Assembly (NCBI GenBank): GCA_028277515.1
Contig: JANQGC010000095.1
Location: 1-39,100 of the forward strand
Direction: 5' to 3'
Length of the DNA stretch: 39,100 nt
Origin: Anaerolineae bacterium
Lineage (GTDB): Bacteria; Chloroflexota; Anaerolineae; Promineifilales; Promineifilaceae
In this document: piece by piece, positions 7,950-15,044 of the stretch
How the letters are laid out: each line of letters begins with the position of its first letter
Position numbering within the stretch: the first letter of the stretch is position 1
Notes under the pieces: generated by a model
What the model saw: the letters and a program-made list of their open reading frames with translations, nothing else
What the model was told of the DNA's origin: nothing
Databases searched by the model: none
Translations under genes and position numbers: made by a program

Positions 7950-9320
7950 TCAATTACCAAAGAAATAATTCCAGGCGAAATGGAGGGACAATGCCGGCTC
8001 CTGCCCCAACAGCAATAGGGCATCGGGGCTAAAAGGCGGCGTGACACGCCATGACCCGGACATTGGAACATCACCGGCATCTTGAAATATGCCGTTGCTG
8101 GGATTAATCCATACGCCATTGCCATTGTCATTTAAAAAGGACATATCAAGTGTTGTCTGTTGATTTTCCGGGAAATAGATGATCGCCTTTGTTTTGTCCT
8201 CGGACACGGCCGCGCGAATGTGTGTAGGACCGAACGGATTATCAGAGCTGATCAAATCCTGATCTGGGGCATAAGTGTGCCAGTCAATGCTGTGTAGAAG
8301 GGTGTTTAAGTATTTCATTTGATCAGCCCCCGGATCTCCTAACGAATTTTGCCAATTATCATTAGCGCCCCAGGTATCTTGTTGATCGCTCATAGACCCG
8401 GCGAACTGGAAGATATTCACATGTCCGTAAGTATGCCCAACGCCCCCGGCTAGAAGAGACCAATACGCTGCTTTGCGAACCTGGTGTGGAGGAATGCGAT
8501 CCCTGATTTCCTCATATGCGGGTTCACCGTTTAGTATTGGCTTACTTGACTCACGGTAAACTTCATTGATGGTTGTATAGTTCGTTTCCAGGTCCGGCTC
8601 ATGTCCGGTTTGGGTCATGTGAAAATCCAACCAATCGGCATTGCCAAACAAATGATATGAGGAAATACGCGCCCGGCCCGGATGGTAGGTGATCAGCTTT
8701 TCCGGATCAGCTTGTTTTAATGTCTGGGCGAGAAGTGCCCAGCGCCGGCTGTTCCCAGAATCACCGCCAATCACCCAGACGATATTCTTGCGATCCTGGT
8801 AACGGCTGCCAAGCCAACTACCATACGCTTCAATATCCTCATCACCAACATCGTAACCAAATTTATTTCCAACAACCCAACCCCATAAAGGTAAAAATCC
8901 GGCCGTGAGGCCCAACTGCTCCATTTCATCCAATGTATAATCAACCAGGGCGAAAAATTCTTCATTGGGCTGGCGAATATCTTTATTTTTGAAGGGGAAA
9001 TGCCCATATGCATTGCCGCTCTCCGCCCCGCTTTTTTCGTTCATAGGAATCCGAAAGAGTATGATGGAAAATCCCCTGGCTTTGCGATCTTCTAAATACG
9101 CTGTAATTTCTTCTCGGGTTAAACGATGGTGCAGGTCCCAGGCGGTGTCACCAATCCAATAAAAAGGCGTTCCATCTGATTTTATCAAATATTTTCCATT
9201 AGGATTGACAGTCACGGGAGCAAGAGGAGAATGGTCATTATTCGTCATTAATTGAGCGGCAATGATGATGATGAATATTAAGACGCCCAAAAAAATTATC
9301 CATTTTAATGCTCTCATCAT
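7950..9320 (-). CDS. Secreted or membrane-anchored GH140-like (DUF4038) glycoside hydrolase, short paralogue
   Basis: Apiosidase-like TIM-barrel family: after an N-terminal hydrophobic anchor (residues ~5-26) comes the family opening 'SDGTPFYWIGDTAWDLHHRLTREEI', then FSIILFRIPMNEK, AGFLPLWGWVVG, NIVWVIGGDSGNS, DFHMTQTGH, KPILNGEPAYEE and AAYWSLLAGGVGHTYGH. The acidic residues in IGGD and NGEP are the likely catalytic region by family analogy. A small C-terminal beta domain (~365-445, collagenase-type C-terminal DUF) ends in SPDALLLLG. It is about 150 residues shorter than the adjacent paralogue and stops at the very start of the paralogue's extra module (FAWN versus PGWN), close to family A copy 3. 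GH140 members cleave apiose side chains of rhamnogalacturonan II; the substrate here is unknown. Confidence 0.87.
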   Translation of the reverse strand: MMRALKWIIFLGVLIFIIIIAAQLMTNNDHSPLAPVTVNPNGKYLIKSDGTPFYWIGDTAWDLHHRLTREEITAYLEDRKARGFSIILFRIPMNEKSGAESGNAYGHFPFKNKDIRQPNEEFFALVDYTLDEMEQLGLTAGFLPLWGWVVGNKFGYDVGDEDIEAYGSWLGSRYQDRKNIVWVIGGDSGNSRRWALLAQTLKQADPEKLITYHPGRARISSYHLFGNADWLDFHMTQTGHEPDLETNYTTINEVYRESSKPILNGEPAYEEIRDRIPPHQVRKAAYWSLLAGGVGHTYGHVNIFQFAGSMSDQQDTWGANDNWQNSLGDPGADQMKYLNTLLHSIDWHTYAPDQDLISSDNPFGPTHIRAAVSEDKTKAIIYFPENQQTTLDMSFLNDNGNGVWINPSNGIFQDAGDVPMSGSWRVTPPFSPDALLLLGQEPALSLHFAWNYFFGN

Positions 9321-9372
9321 TTAGCTCATATCGGATCGCCGACTGCATTTCTGTTTAGTATTGTGTTACCTA

Positions 9373-9434
9373 AAATTTGACAACTTTTCACTTGAATATT
9401 GGTGAAAACCATTCGATGGAAAGTTGTCAAATTT
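9373..9434 (+). repeat. Repeat family A, copy 4
   Basis: Left arm AAATTTGACAACTTTT (9373-9388); right arm (9419-9434) with one mismatch at its first base; 30-bp spacer. The left flank TATTGTGTTACCTA is the reverse complement of the right flank of copy 5, showing that the full element had longer arms. It lies between the two GH140-like paralogues, 7 bp from the stop of the longer one. Confidence 0.88.
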
Positions 9435-9441
9435 ACTGTTC

Positions 9442-11262
9442 TCAATCGGCAGGGTAAACAAGGGTTGCGGCCGATTCCAAATAAATAAGATACCCTTTTC
9501 CAGCTTCCATGTCACCTATTTGGTCGATGCTAAATTCAGGCCAGTAAATATTACCCTCTCCATCTTTGATAAGGTATAGATCAGACATAATGGATTGCAG
9601 AGCATCCTCAACAGGCATCGGTTCCTGGGGCAAATAGCTGATCAAGCTCCATCCGGCAGGTAGGGGAATAGGTGTTGAACGGGGGTCCAAAGGCAACCCG
9701 TCAACGCAGAAGCTGCCGGCTTCCTCCATAAGGACCTGGTATCCTTCTAAGGATTGCCATTGGCCAATATTATCTATTCCCAAGTCCGGCCAAAAAATGG
9801 AACCGTCACCACTCTTCATCAAGATCATTTTTGATACGATTGATAGCAATAGAACATCAAGATCGGGATCGATGGGTGCATAGTTTATTGAAACCGTATT
9901 CCATCCAGGATCTAATGAGAAGCAAGGGGAATTGCCCAGGTACAATAAGGCATCAGGCGTTACGGGTGGGGTGACTGTCCATGATCCTGACCCTGGGATG
10001 GACCCGGCATCTTGCCAGGTGCCATCACTGGGATTGAACCACAGGGCCAGGTCAATACCATTTAATTGGGATGTATCAATAGTCGCTTGTTGATTTTCGG
10101 GAAAGTAGATGACTGCTGATTCGTTCCCTGCGGATGCCGACGCTCTGATATGAGAAGAGTTGGAAGGGTTGTTGGATGTGATTAAATCCTGGGCAGGCGC
10201 GTATGTATGCCAATCCAGGCTGCGCAGGAGTGAACTCAGATAACCTATTTGATTGGCCCCGGGGTCGTTTAACGAGTTTTTCCAATAATCATTTGCTCCA
10301 TAGGAGTCAGTCTGACCATCCATCGAACGAGCAAACTGAAAAATATTGACATGCCCATAGACATGGCCAAATCCACCGGCCAAAACGGACCAATAAGCCG
10401 CTTTGCGTACCTGGTGGGGGGATGCAATTGTGCCTGTAGACCCTAACCTGATTTCCTCATAAATAGGCTCGCCGTTTAAGATTGGTTTGCTCGATTGGTT
10501 ATAAACCTCATTGACTGTTTCATAGTTTGTCGGTAAATCGGCCGTGTGGCCGGTCTGGGTCATATGGAAATCCAGCCAGTCGGCATCACCAAACATATGG
10601 TAAGAAGAGGTCCAGCCGCGGCCCGGATGAAAAGTGACCAGTTTTTGCGGGTCGCCATCCTTGAGCGCCTCGCCAAGCGTGACCCATTTGCCACTGTTGC
10701 CCGTATCACCCCCTGATATCCAGATGATGTTTTTACGGTCCTGGTAGCGTTCGCTAAGCCATGTGCCGTATGTATCCACTTCTTCATCGGTGACCGAATA
10801 GCCAAACTTGCCCCCGACCACCCAGCCCCACAAGGGTAAAAAGCCGGCGACCAACTCTAAACGTTCCATCTCATCCAGGGTGTAATCAACCAGGGCGAAG
10901 AAATCTTCATTTGGTTCATCTATTTGTTTGTTGTTGAAGGGAAAATGGCCATAGCGGTTGCCCTCATCCGCCCCGCTTTTTTCGTTTAAAGGAATCCTGA
11001 ACAAGATGATGGTATAGCCTTTGGCTTTGCGATTTTCTAAATATTCTGTGATTTCTTCTTGGGTCAACCGGTGATGAAGGTCCCAGGCGGTGTCACCAAT
11101 CCAGTGAAAGGGAGCGCCGTCTGCTTTTAATAGATAGTGGCCATCGGAGCTGACAGCGACGGGAGCAAGTGGAAGCGGTTCATCATCAGCCTTTGATTGG
11201 GTAGCACCGCTGATAAATAATAATCCAAATAATATTATAAATATTCTTGATAATTTCAACAT
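9442..11262 (-). CDS. Secreted GH140-like (DUF4038) glycoside hydrolase with extra C-terminal repeat module, 606 aa
   Basis: Tandem paralogue of the gene at 7950-9320; most motifs are identical or nearly so (YWIGDTAWDLHHRL as HWIGDTAWDLHHRL, LPLWGWVVGGKFGY, WISGGDTGNSG, DFHMTQTGH, KPILNGEPIYEE). Residues 1-25 are a signal peptide ending near QSKADD. After the barrel and the small beta domain (to ~460) there is a ~145-residue module with two related halves (each 'W..is.......dvl..i......l.k.gdG.i.WP.....ig.....GY...'), likely a surface or carbohydrate-associated repeat. AGGG lies 6 bases before the ATG. The two genes point the same way, 121 bp apart with family A copy 4 between. It probably acts outside the cell on plant or exopolysaccharide side chains (inference). 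Confidence 0.88.
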   Translation of the reverse strand: MLKLSRIFIILFGLLFISGATQSKADDEPLPLAPVAVSSDGHYLLKADGAPFHWIGDTAWDLHHRLTQEEITEYLENRKAKGYTIILFRIPLNEKSGADEGNRYGHFPFNNKQIDEPNEDFFALVDYTLDEMERLELVAGFLPLWGWVVGGKFGYSVTDEEVDTYGTWLSERYQDRKNIIWISGGDTGNSGKWVTLGEALKDGDPQKLVTFHPGRGWTSSYHMFGDADWLDFHMTQTGHTADLPTNYETVNEVYNQSSKPILNGEPIYEEIRLGSTGTIASPHQVRKAAYWSVLAGGFGHVYGHVNIFQFARSMDGQTDSYGANDYWKNSLNDPGANQIGYLSSLLRSLDWHTYAPAQDLITSNNPSNSSHIRASASAGNESAVIYFPENQQATIDTSQLNGIDLALWFNPSDGTWQDAGSIPGSGSWTVTPPVTPDALLYLGNSPCFSLDPGWNTVSINYAPIDPDLDVLLLSIVSKMILMKSGDGSIFWPDLGIDNIGQWQSLEGYQVLMEEAGSFCVDGLPLDPRSTPIPLPAGWSLISYLPQEPMPVEDALQSIMSDLYLIKDGEGNIYWPEFSIDQIGDMEAGKGYLIYLESAATLVYPAD

Positions 11263-11511
11263 ATTACCCTACTTTGAAAAATACGATGCTTTGGCAATTT
11301 GAATGATATGGGATGCCCGGTTCAATCGCAAAGAAATTTATGGTTTCTAAACGCCTTATCTGGCTGCCGGTTAAGGTTTTCTCATAAACCGTCATAAATA
11401 TCGACTCCGTCGAGCATGATGAAATTAGTTTAATGTAACAGTCACTTTTCACTTATATTCAGAGAAACCCCACATCGCAGGCTCTGTTCTATGAGTACAG
11501 AAACATCAGTT

Positions 11512-11593
11512 TGTCATCCTGAACGCAGCTTGCGGAGTGAAGGATCTTTCACATCCTACTGGTGAAAGATTCCTCACACTGTTCGGAATGACG
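11512..11593. repeat. Repeat family C, copy 1: TGTCATCCTGA...GGAATGACG inverted repeat
   Basis: Imperfect arms start with TGTCATCCTGAACGC and end with GTTCGGAATGACG; the inner arms GATCTTTCAC and GTGAAAGATT pair around a 9-nt loop. This type of inverted repeat recurs in intergenic regions of many unrelated bacterial genomes. A second copy is at 36203-36304. Confidence 0.8.
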
Positions 11594-11643
11594 GTTTGAG
11601 AAAGTTTATTTCTTATCAGAGAGCATAGCGATTCAAGAGAGTG

Positions 11644-11672
11644 TCACTTGTTAGCGTACTCCATGCTATAAT
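11644..11672 (+). promoter_or_regulatory. Likely promoter of the antitoxin gene
   Basis: Extended -10 TGCTATAAT (11664-11672) with a perfect TATAAT; the -35 place (TCACTT at 11644-11649) is weak, as is common with extended -10 promoters. It lies about 60 bp upstream of the start at 11731. Confidence 0.55.
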
Positions 11673-11730
11673 TGTGGGACAATGATATGGTGATAGTAAT
11701 CAGTTTTAACCCAATATGGAGAAGTGTTTC

Positions 11731-11946
11731 ATGCGAGTATATGCTTATGAATTCACAGTGGAAAAAAGGGGAACCCTCACGTTAAAGAACTTACCTTTTA
11801 ATGCCGGCGAGAAAATTGAGGTTATCATCATTCCTCGCTCAGGCCGCAAGGACAATGAAGAACGATATCCTTTTTGGGGCAAATCAATCACCTATACTAA
11901 TCCCACCGATCCGGTAGCAGAAGCCGATTGGGAAGTATTACAGTGA
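11731..11946 (+). CDS. VapB-type antitoxin-like protein (DUF2281-like), 71 aa
   Basis: Small protein of the kind that precedes PIN-domain toxins: a beta-strand N-terminus (RVYAYEFTVEKRGTLTLKNLPF, GEKIEVIIIP) for dimerisation and DNA binding, then a charged, flexible tail with YPFWGKSITYTNPTDPVAEADWEVLQ, the toxin-wrapping end found in this family. The start at 11731 is preferred to ATG 11716 because GGAG lies 9 bases before it. The stop TGA overlaps the GTG of the downstream VapC remnant (GTGA), the usual coupling of such pairs. Because the toxin is truncated, this antitoxin is now effectively an orphan; it may still autoregulate its promoter (inference). Confidence 0.75.
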   Translation: MRVYAYEFTVEKRGTLTLKNLPFNAGEKIEVIIIPRSGRKDNEERYPFWGKSITYTNPTDPVAEADWEVLQ

Positions 11947-12101
11947 TCGTTATTGCTGTTGAATCAACACAGCTTCTAGGGGAGTTTCACCGCGATCCAG
12001 CCGATCAGATCATTGTTGCCACAGCTCGTGTCTATGATTGCCCATTATTGACGGTAGACGACAAAATCCTCAAATATCCTCATATAAAATTGTTGAACTG
12101 A
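11943..12101 (+). pseudogene. VapC (PIN-domain toxin) remnant with internal deletion, 52 codons
   Basis: The frame opens with GTG overlapping the antitoxin stop, reads four residues (V-I-V-I), then jumps into the C-terminal part of a PIN toxin: STQLLGEFHRDPADQII, VATARVYDCPLLTVDDKIL and KYPHIKLLN. The block FHRDPADxxIVATA is the typical third and fourth acidic-residue region of VapC. Intact VapC proteins are ~125-135 residues; here ~75 residues with the first catalytic Asp and the Glu are missing, without a frameshift at the new junction. The product cannot be an active RNase. Confidence 0.82.
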
Positions 12102-12188
12102 TTATTATCAGTTCGATCATCTTGCCGCCAGTTTTGACCTGCTCGGTTAAACTGCCCTATAAAATACCTATTCTTTTGTAAGATTTAC

Positions 12189-12217
12189 TTGACACAGTGC
12201 GTCATAATTGATATATT
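12189..12217 (+). promoter_or_regulatory. Sigma-70-type promoter of the TetR-folP genes
   Basis: TTGACA (12189-12194), 17-bp spacer, TATATT (12212-12217). Transcription would start near 12224. An imperfect dyad TGAGTGTGCGCTCA (12217-12230) covers the start point and could be the operator of the TetR protein encoded next (inference). Confidence 0.7.
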
Positions 12218-12264
12218 GAGTGTGCGCTCATTTTATGAGGAGCTGTTCAATTCTGGGATCTTTC

Positions 12265-12888
12265 ATGATAAATGTGACACTTAAAGACCGCCGCGACCGT
12301 CGTATTGCTGCCAGGCAAACTCAGATCTTACAGGCGGCAACTGAGGTTTTTAGCCAGAATGGTTATGAACGAGCCACGGTGCGGGAGATCGCCAGGGTCG
12401 CGGATGTTTCAGAAGGAACACTTTATAATTATTTTGAAAGTAAAGTTGAGTTGCTGACGGGGGTGGCGCAAATCTTCGCCGATGAGATCACACAGAAAAT
12501 CGCTGAAATCGAAGCCGATAATTTGCAGGATATGATGGCCCAACTGCTGACGGACCGCTTCCGCAGCGGCCGGGAACGGCGATTGTTTATGCTTTTCCTT
12601 TACGAGGCCCGACTCCACCCGGAGATCCAGCATTTATTTGGCCAACTGGCTATTCAACGCATTATCGACGAAACCACCACTCGCTTCCGGGAATTGATGG
12701 ATGCCGGCGTTATGCGGCCGGTTGACCCGGAACTGGCTGCCCTGACCATTAGCGCAACCATTATGGGGTTTGCCACCCTTTACGAACTCGGCCGTTACGG
12801 GGGGGATGACAAGGGCTTTTCTCCCCAAAAATGGGGCAATGCCGTGACCGATTTGTTTTTGAACGGTTTATCGGGTGAGGTCCGTTGA
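12265..12888 (+). CDS. TetR/AcrR family transcriptional regulator
   Basis: Classic TetR N-terminal helix-turn-helix: RRIAARQTQILQAATEVFSQNGYERATVREIARVADVSEGTLYNYFESKVELL. The ligand-binding C-terminal domain has features of TetR_C regulators (LFLYEARLHPEIQHLFGQL, GFATLYELGRYGG). Start choice is uncertain: the promoter at 12189-12217 places transcription near 12224, so ATG 12235 or 12265 are both possible; 12265 (MINVTLKDRRDRR) is preferred because GGGA lies six bases upstream. Its stop TGA overlaps the folP ATG by one base (TGATG), so the two are cotranscribed. The acyl-CoA dehydrogenase cluster follows folP, so this may be a fatty-acid-responsive repressor like FadR/PsrA-type TetR proteins (inference). 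Confidence 0.9.
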   Translation: MINVTLKDRRDRRIAARQTQILQAATEVFSQNGYERATVREIARVADVSEGTLYNYFESKVELLTGVAQIFADEITQKIAEIEADNLQDMMAQLLTDRFRSGRERRLFMLFLYEARLHPEIQHLFGQLAIQRIIDETTTRFRELMDAGVMRPVDPELAALTISATIMGFATLYELGRYGGDDKGFSPQKWGNAVTDLFLNGLSGEVR

Positions 12889-13733
12889 TGAGTTTTCAAT
12901 GGGGGGCGCGTACCTACGTCATGGGCATTATCAATGCTACTCCGGACAGTTTTTCCGGAGACGGCATCATCAGCAAGGGTGATTGGGTTGATCGCGCGGT
13001 GGAGCAAGCCCGTTCATTTGTCGCGGATGGTGCAGATATTTTAGATATTGGCGGGGAAAGCACCCGGCCAGGCAGCCTGCCCGTTACTGAAGAGGAAGAA
13101 TTGGTCCGCGTCCTCCCAGTCATCCGGGCGATTCGGCAGGAGCTGGATGTCCCTATTTCTGTGGACAGTTACCGGGCCAATGTGGCCCGGCAAGCGTTGG
13201 AATCAGGTGCCAATTGGGTTAATGATGTTTGGGGTTTGCTGATGGACCCGCGAATGGCGGGAGTTGTAGCCGCAGCGGGTTGCCCGATTGTATTGATGCA
13301 TAACCGCAGCAAAGCCAGGGATGTTGCCCAGGAAGAAAGATTGGGGTCCCGTTTTGTCGGCGTTGAATATGATGATCTGATGAAGGATGTCAGGCGAGAA
13401 CTGCAAATAAGCGTGGATCGCGCGCTGAACGGAGGTGTGGATAAAAAAAACATTATTCTCGATCCGGGTATTGGTTTTGGAAAAACAGTCTCGCAAAACT
13501 TGAGACTGCTGAGTGAGTTGGGGGAGCTGCGGGAAATGGGTTTTCCTTTATTGATCGGCCCCTCGCGTAAATCATTTATCGGCTACACCCTTGACCTCCC
13601 TACTGAGGAGCGGGTTGAAGGAACAGCCGCGGCTGTTGCTATTGGCATAGACCGTGGCGCGGATATCGTGCGCGTCCATGATGTACGGGAAATTGTGCGT
13701 GTGGTACGAATGACAGATGCGATTGTTCGTTAG
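12888..13733 (+). CDS. folP: Dihydropteroate synthase
   Basis: Condenses 6-hydroxymethyl-dihydropterin pyrophosphate with p-aminobenzoate. All family blocks are present in order: MGIINATPDSFSGDG (loop 1, pterin/pyrophosphate), ADILDIGGESTRPGS (loop 2), VPISVDSYRANVARQAL, GANWVNDVWG, IVLMHNR, ILDPGIGFGKTVSQN, LIGPSRKSFIG (Lys and Arg of the sulfonamide-site region) and EGTAAAVAIGIDRGADIVRVHDV. At 281 residues it has full length. The ATG at 12888 overlaps the TetR stop by one base; a TTG one codon earlier is also possible. Folate genes are not clustered here: folK lies 5 kb away. Coupling to a TetR gene is unusual for folP. Confidence 0.96.
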   Translation: MSFQWGARTYVMGIINATPDSFSGDGIISKGDWVDRAVEQARSFVADGADILDIGGESTRPGSLPVTEEEELVRVLPVIRAIRQELDVPISVDSYRANVARQALESGANWVNDVWGLLMDPRMAGVVAAAGCPIVLMHNRSKARDVAQEERLGSRFVGVEYDDLMKDVRRELQISVDRALNGGVDKKNIILDPGIGFGKTVSQNLRLLSELGELREMGFPLLIGPSRKSFIGYTLDLPTEERVEGTAAAVAIGIDRGADIVRVHDVREIVRVVRMTDAIVR

Positions 13734-13738
13734 TGGCG

Positions 13739-13904
13739 GCGCGAAACGGATTTCGTGGATAGGTAGCATAAACATTCTTGTTTGTGCTGGCGCGAAAGTG
13801 ATTTCGCGGTTACGGGGCTTAGTGTGAAAGGGATGTCGCGGATAGGTAGCATAAACGTTCTTGTTTGTGACGGCGCGAAAGGGATTTCGCGGTTACGAGG
13901 TTAC
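13739..13904 (+). repeat. Two tandem 83-bp repeat units carrying family B hairpins
   Basis: The block GATAGGTAGCATAAAC-TTCTTGTTTGTG recurs at exactly 83-bp spacing (13758 and 13841). Each unit also holds two short dyads of the CGCGAAA...TTTCGCG type, the second followed by GTTACG. It fills most of the gap between folP and the first acyl-CoA dehydrogenase, so it lies in the 5' region of the beta-oxidation cluster. Confidence 0.8.
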
Positions 13905-13931
13905 TTTTATATAGGAAATTGAGGTGCTGGT

Positions 13932-15023
13932 ATGTTAGATTTTCGATTGGATGAAGAGCAGCAGATGCTCACAGATGCGATTGCGCGCTACAGCAAGGAG
14001 CGCGTGCGCAAGGTGTACCGGGATGCGGAGGAGGATGGCATTATTCCCAAGGAAGTCGTTCAGGCCGGTTGGGAATTAGGGGTGCTGCCGACCAGTATCC
14101 CCGAAGCGTATGGCGGATTTGGCGAATATTCGGCCGTCACCGGCGCGGTGGCAACGGAAGAATTCGCCTGGGGTGATTTGGCCATCGCCTTAAACGTCAT
14201 GCTGCCCAACCTGGTGGCCATTCCGTTAATGTTGGCCGGGACTGAGGAACAGAAAGCGGCCCATCTGCCAAGCTTTGCCGAGGAAAAAATGCCGCCATAC
14301 AGTGCGGCCTTGACCGAGCCGGTCGTACAGTTTAACCCTTATAAGTTGATGACGACGGCCGTTAAAGATGTCAGCCAATATGTGCTGAACGGCACAAAAA
14401 TATTCGTCCCTCATGCTGAGGAAGCTGAGTTTATTCTCGTTTACGCCGCCGAGGATGGACAGACCCAGGCCTTCCTGGTCCCAACCGAAGCTGCCGGATT
14501 CGCTGTTGGCCAGAAAGATAAAATGATGGGCGTTCGTGCCCTGGACACCTATATGGTGACCCTGTCGAAAGTTCGTGTGCCATTGGAAAACAAATTAGGC
14601 GGTGTGGATGGCATTGATTTCAAACAACTGCTGAATCATAGTCGCATTGCCCTGGGGGCAGCGGCCGTTGGCGTGGCCCGCGCCGGTTTTGAATACGCCA
14701 GGGATTATGCCAAACAGCGTGTACAGTTCGGTGAACCCATCGCCCACCGGCAGTCCATCGCCTTCATGCTGGCCGACATGGCCACCGACGTTGATGAGGC
14801 GCGGCTAATGGTCTGGGAGGCAGCCTGGCTGGCCGACAAAGGTGAAGATGTGACTCGCGAGGCGGCGATCATGAAGCAGTATATTGACCGCCTGGTGCTC
14901 AATGTGGCTGACCGTGCGGTGCAGATTTTGGGTGGTTATGGTTATATTCGCGAATATCCGGTGGAGCTATGGCTGCGCAATGCACGCGGTTTCGCTTCAT
15001 TTGACGGGATGGCGATGATTTAG
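13932..15023 (+). CDS. Acyl-CoA dehydrogenase (short C-terminus)
   Basis: FAD enzyme that would make the alpha,beta double bond of acyl-CoA. N-terminal helical domain (LDEEQQMLTDAIARYSKERV), GVLPTSIPEAYGGFG, the beta domain (ALTEPVVQFNP, KIFVPHAEEAEFILVYA, GVRALDTYMVTLSKVRVPLENKLGG) and the C-terminal helices (RIALGAAAVGVARAGFEYARDYAKQRVQFGEPIAHRQSIAFMLADM, ILGGYGYIREYPVELWLRNAR). It ends soon after, in SFDGMAMI: where most relatives have the catalytic Glu in 'YEGT' it has Asp, and the last ~15 residues are absent. GAGGTG lies ahead of the ATG. First gene of a same-strand cluster; the next dehydrogenase follows by 21 bp. The two could form a heteromer (inference). Confidence 0.93.
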   Translation: MLDFRLDEEQQMLTDAIARYSKERVRKVYRDAEEDGIIPKEVVQAGWELGVLPTSIPEAYGGFGEYSAVTGAVATEEFAWGDLAIALNVMLPNLVAIPLMLAGTEEQKAAHLPSFAEEKMPPYSAALTEPVVQFNPYKLMTTAVKDVSQYVLNGTKIFVPHAEEAEFILVYAAEDGQTQAFLVPTEAAGFAVGQKDKMMGVRALDTYMVTLSKVRVPLENKLGGVDGIDFKQLLNHSRIALGAAAVGVARAGFEYARDYAKQRVQFGEPIAHRQSIAFMLADMATDVDEARLMVWEAAWLADKGEDVTREAAIMKQYIDRLVLNVADRAVQILGGYGYIREYPVELWLRNARGFASFDGMAMI

Positions 15024-15044
15024 TTTTGCTGGGAGCAAGAAAAG

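Larger units (their letters stand above)
11263..11715. other. Intergenic region with family C repeat and a promoter
   Basis: Roughly 450 bp without a convincing gene, between the long GH140-like gene and the antitoxin. It holds the long inverted repeat at 11512-11593 and a promoter-like extended -10 at 11664-11672. A lone AACAGTCACTT at ~11430 resembles half of a family D palindrome. A 62-codon minus-strand frame here has no start signal and no recognisable features. Confidence 0.5.

Noticed and set aside
7291..9434. Family A repeats as a CRISPR array
   Set aside because: Copies are hundreds of bases apart, separated by genes, and the spacers within them are conserved rather than unique.
11264..11452. 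62-codon minus-strand frame directly upstream of the long GH140-like gene
   Set aside because: No start signal, no conserved features; kept as intergenic.
13739..13904. Tandem 83-bp units as a CRISPR or an origin with iterons
   Set aside because: Only two units, no unique spacers, no DnaA boxes or nearby replication gene.
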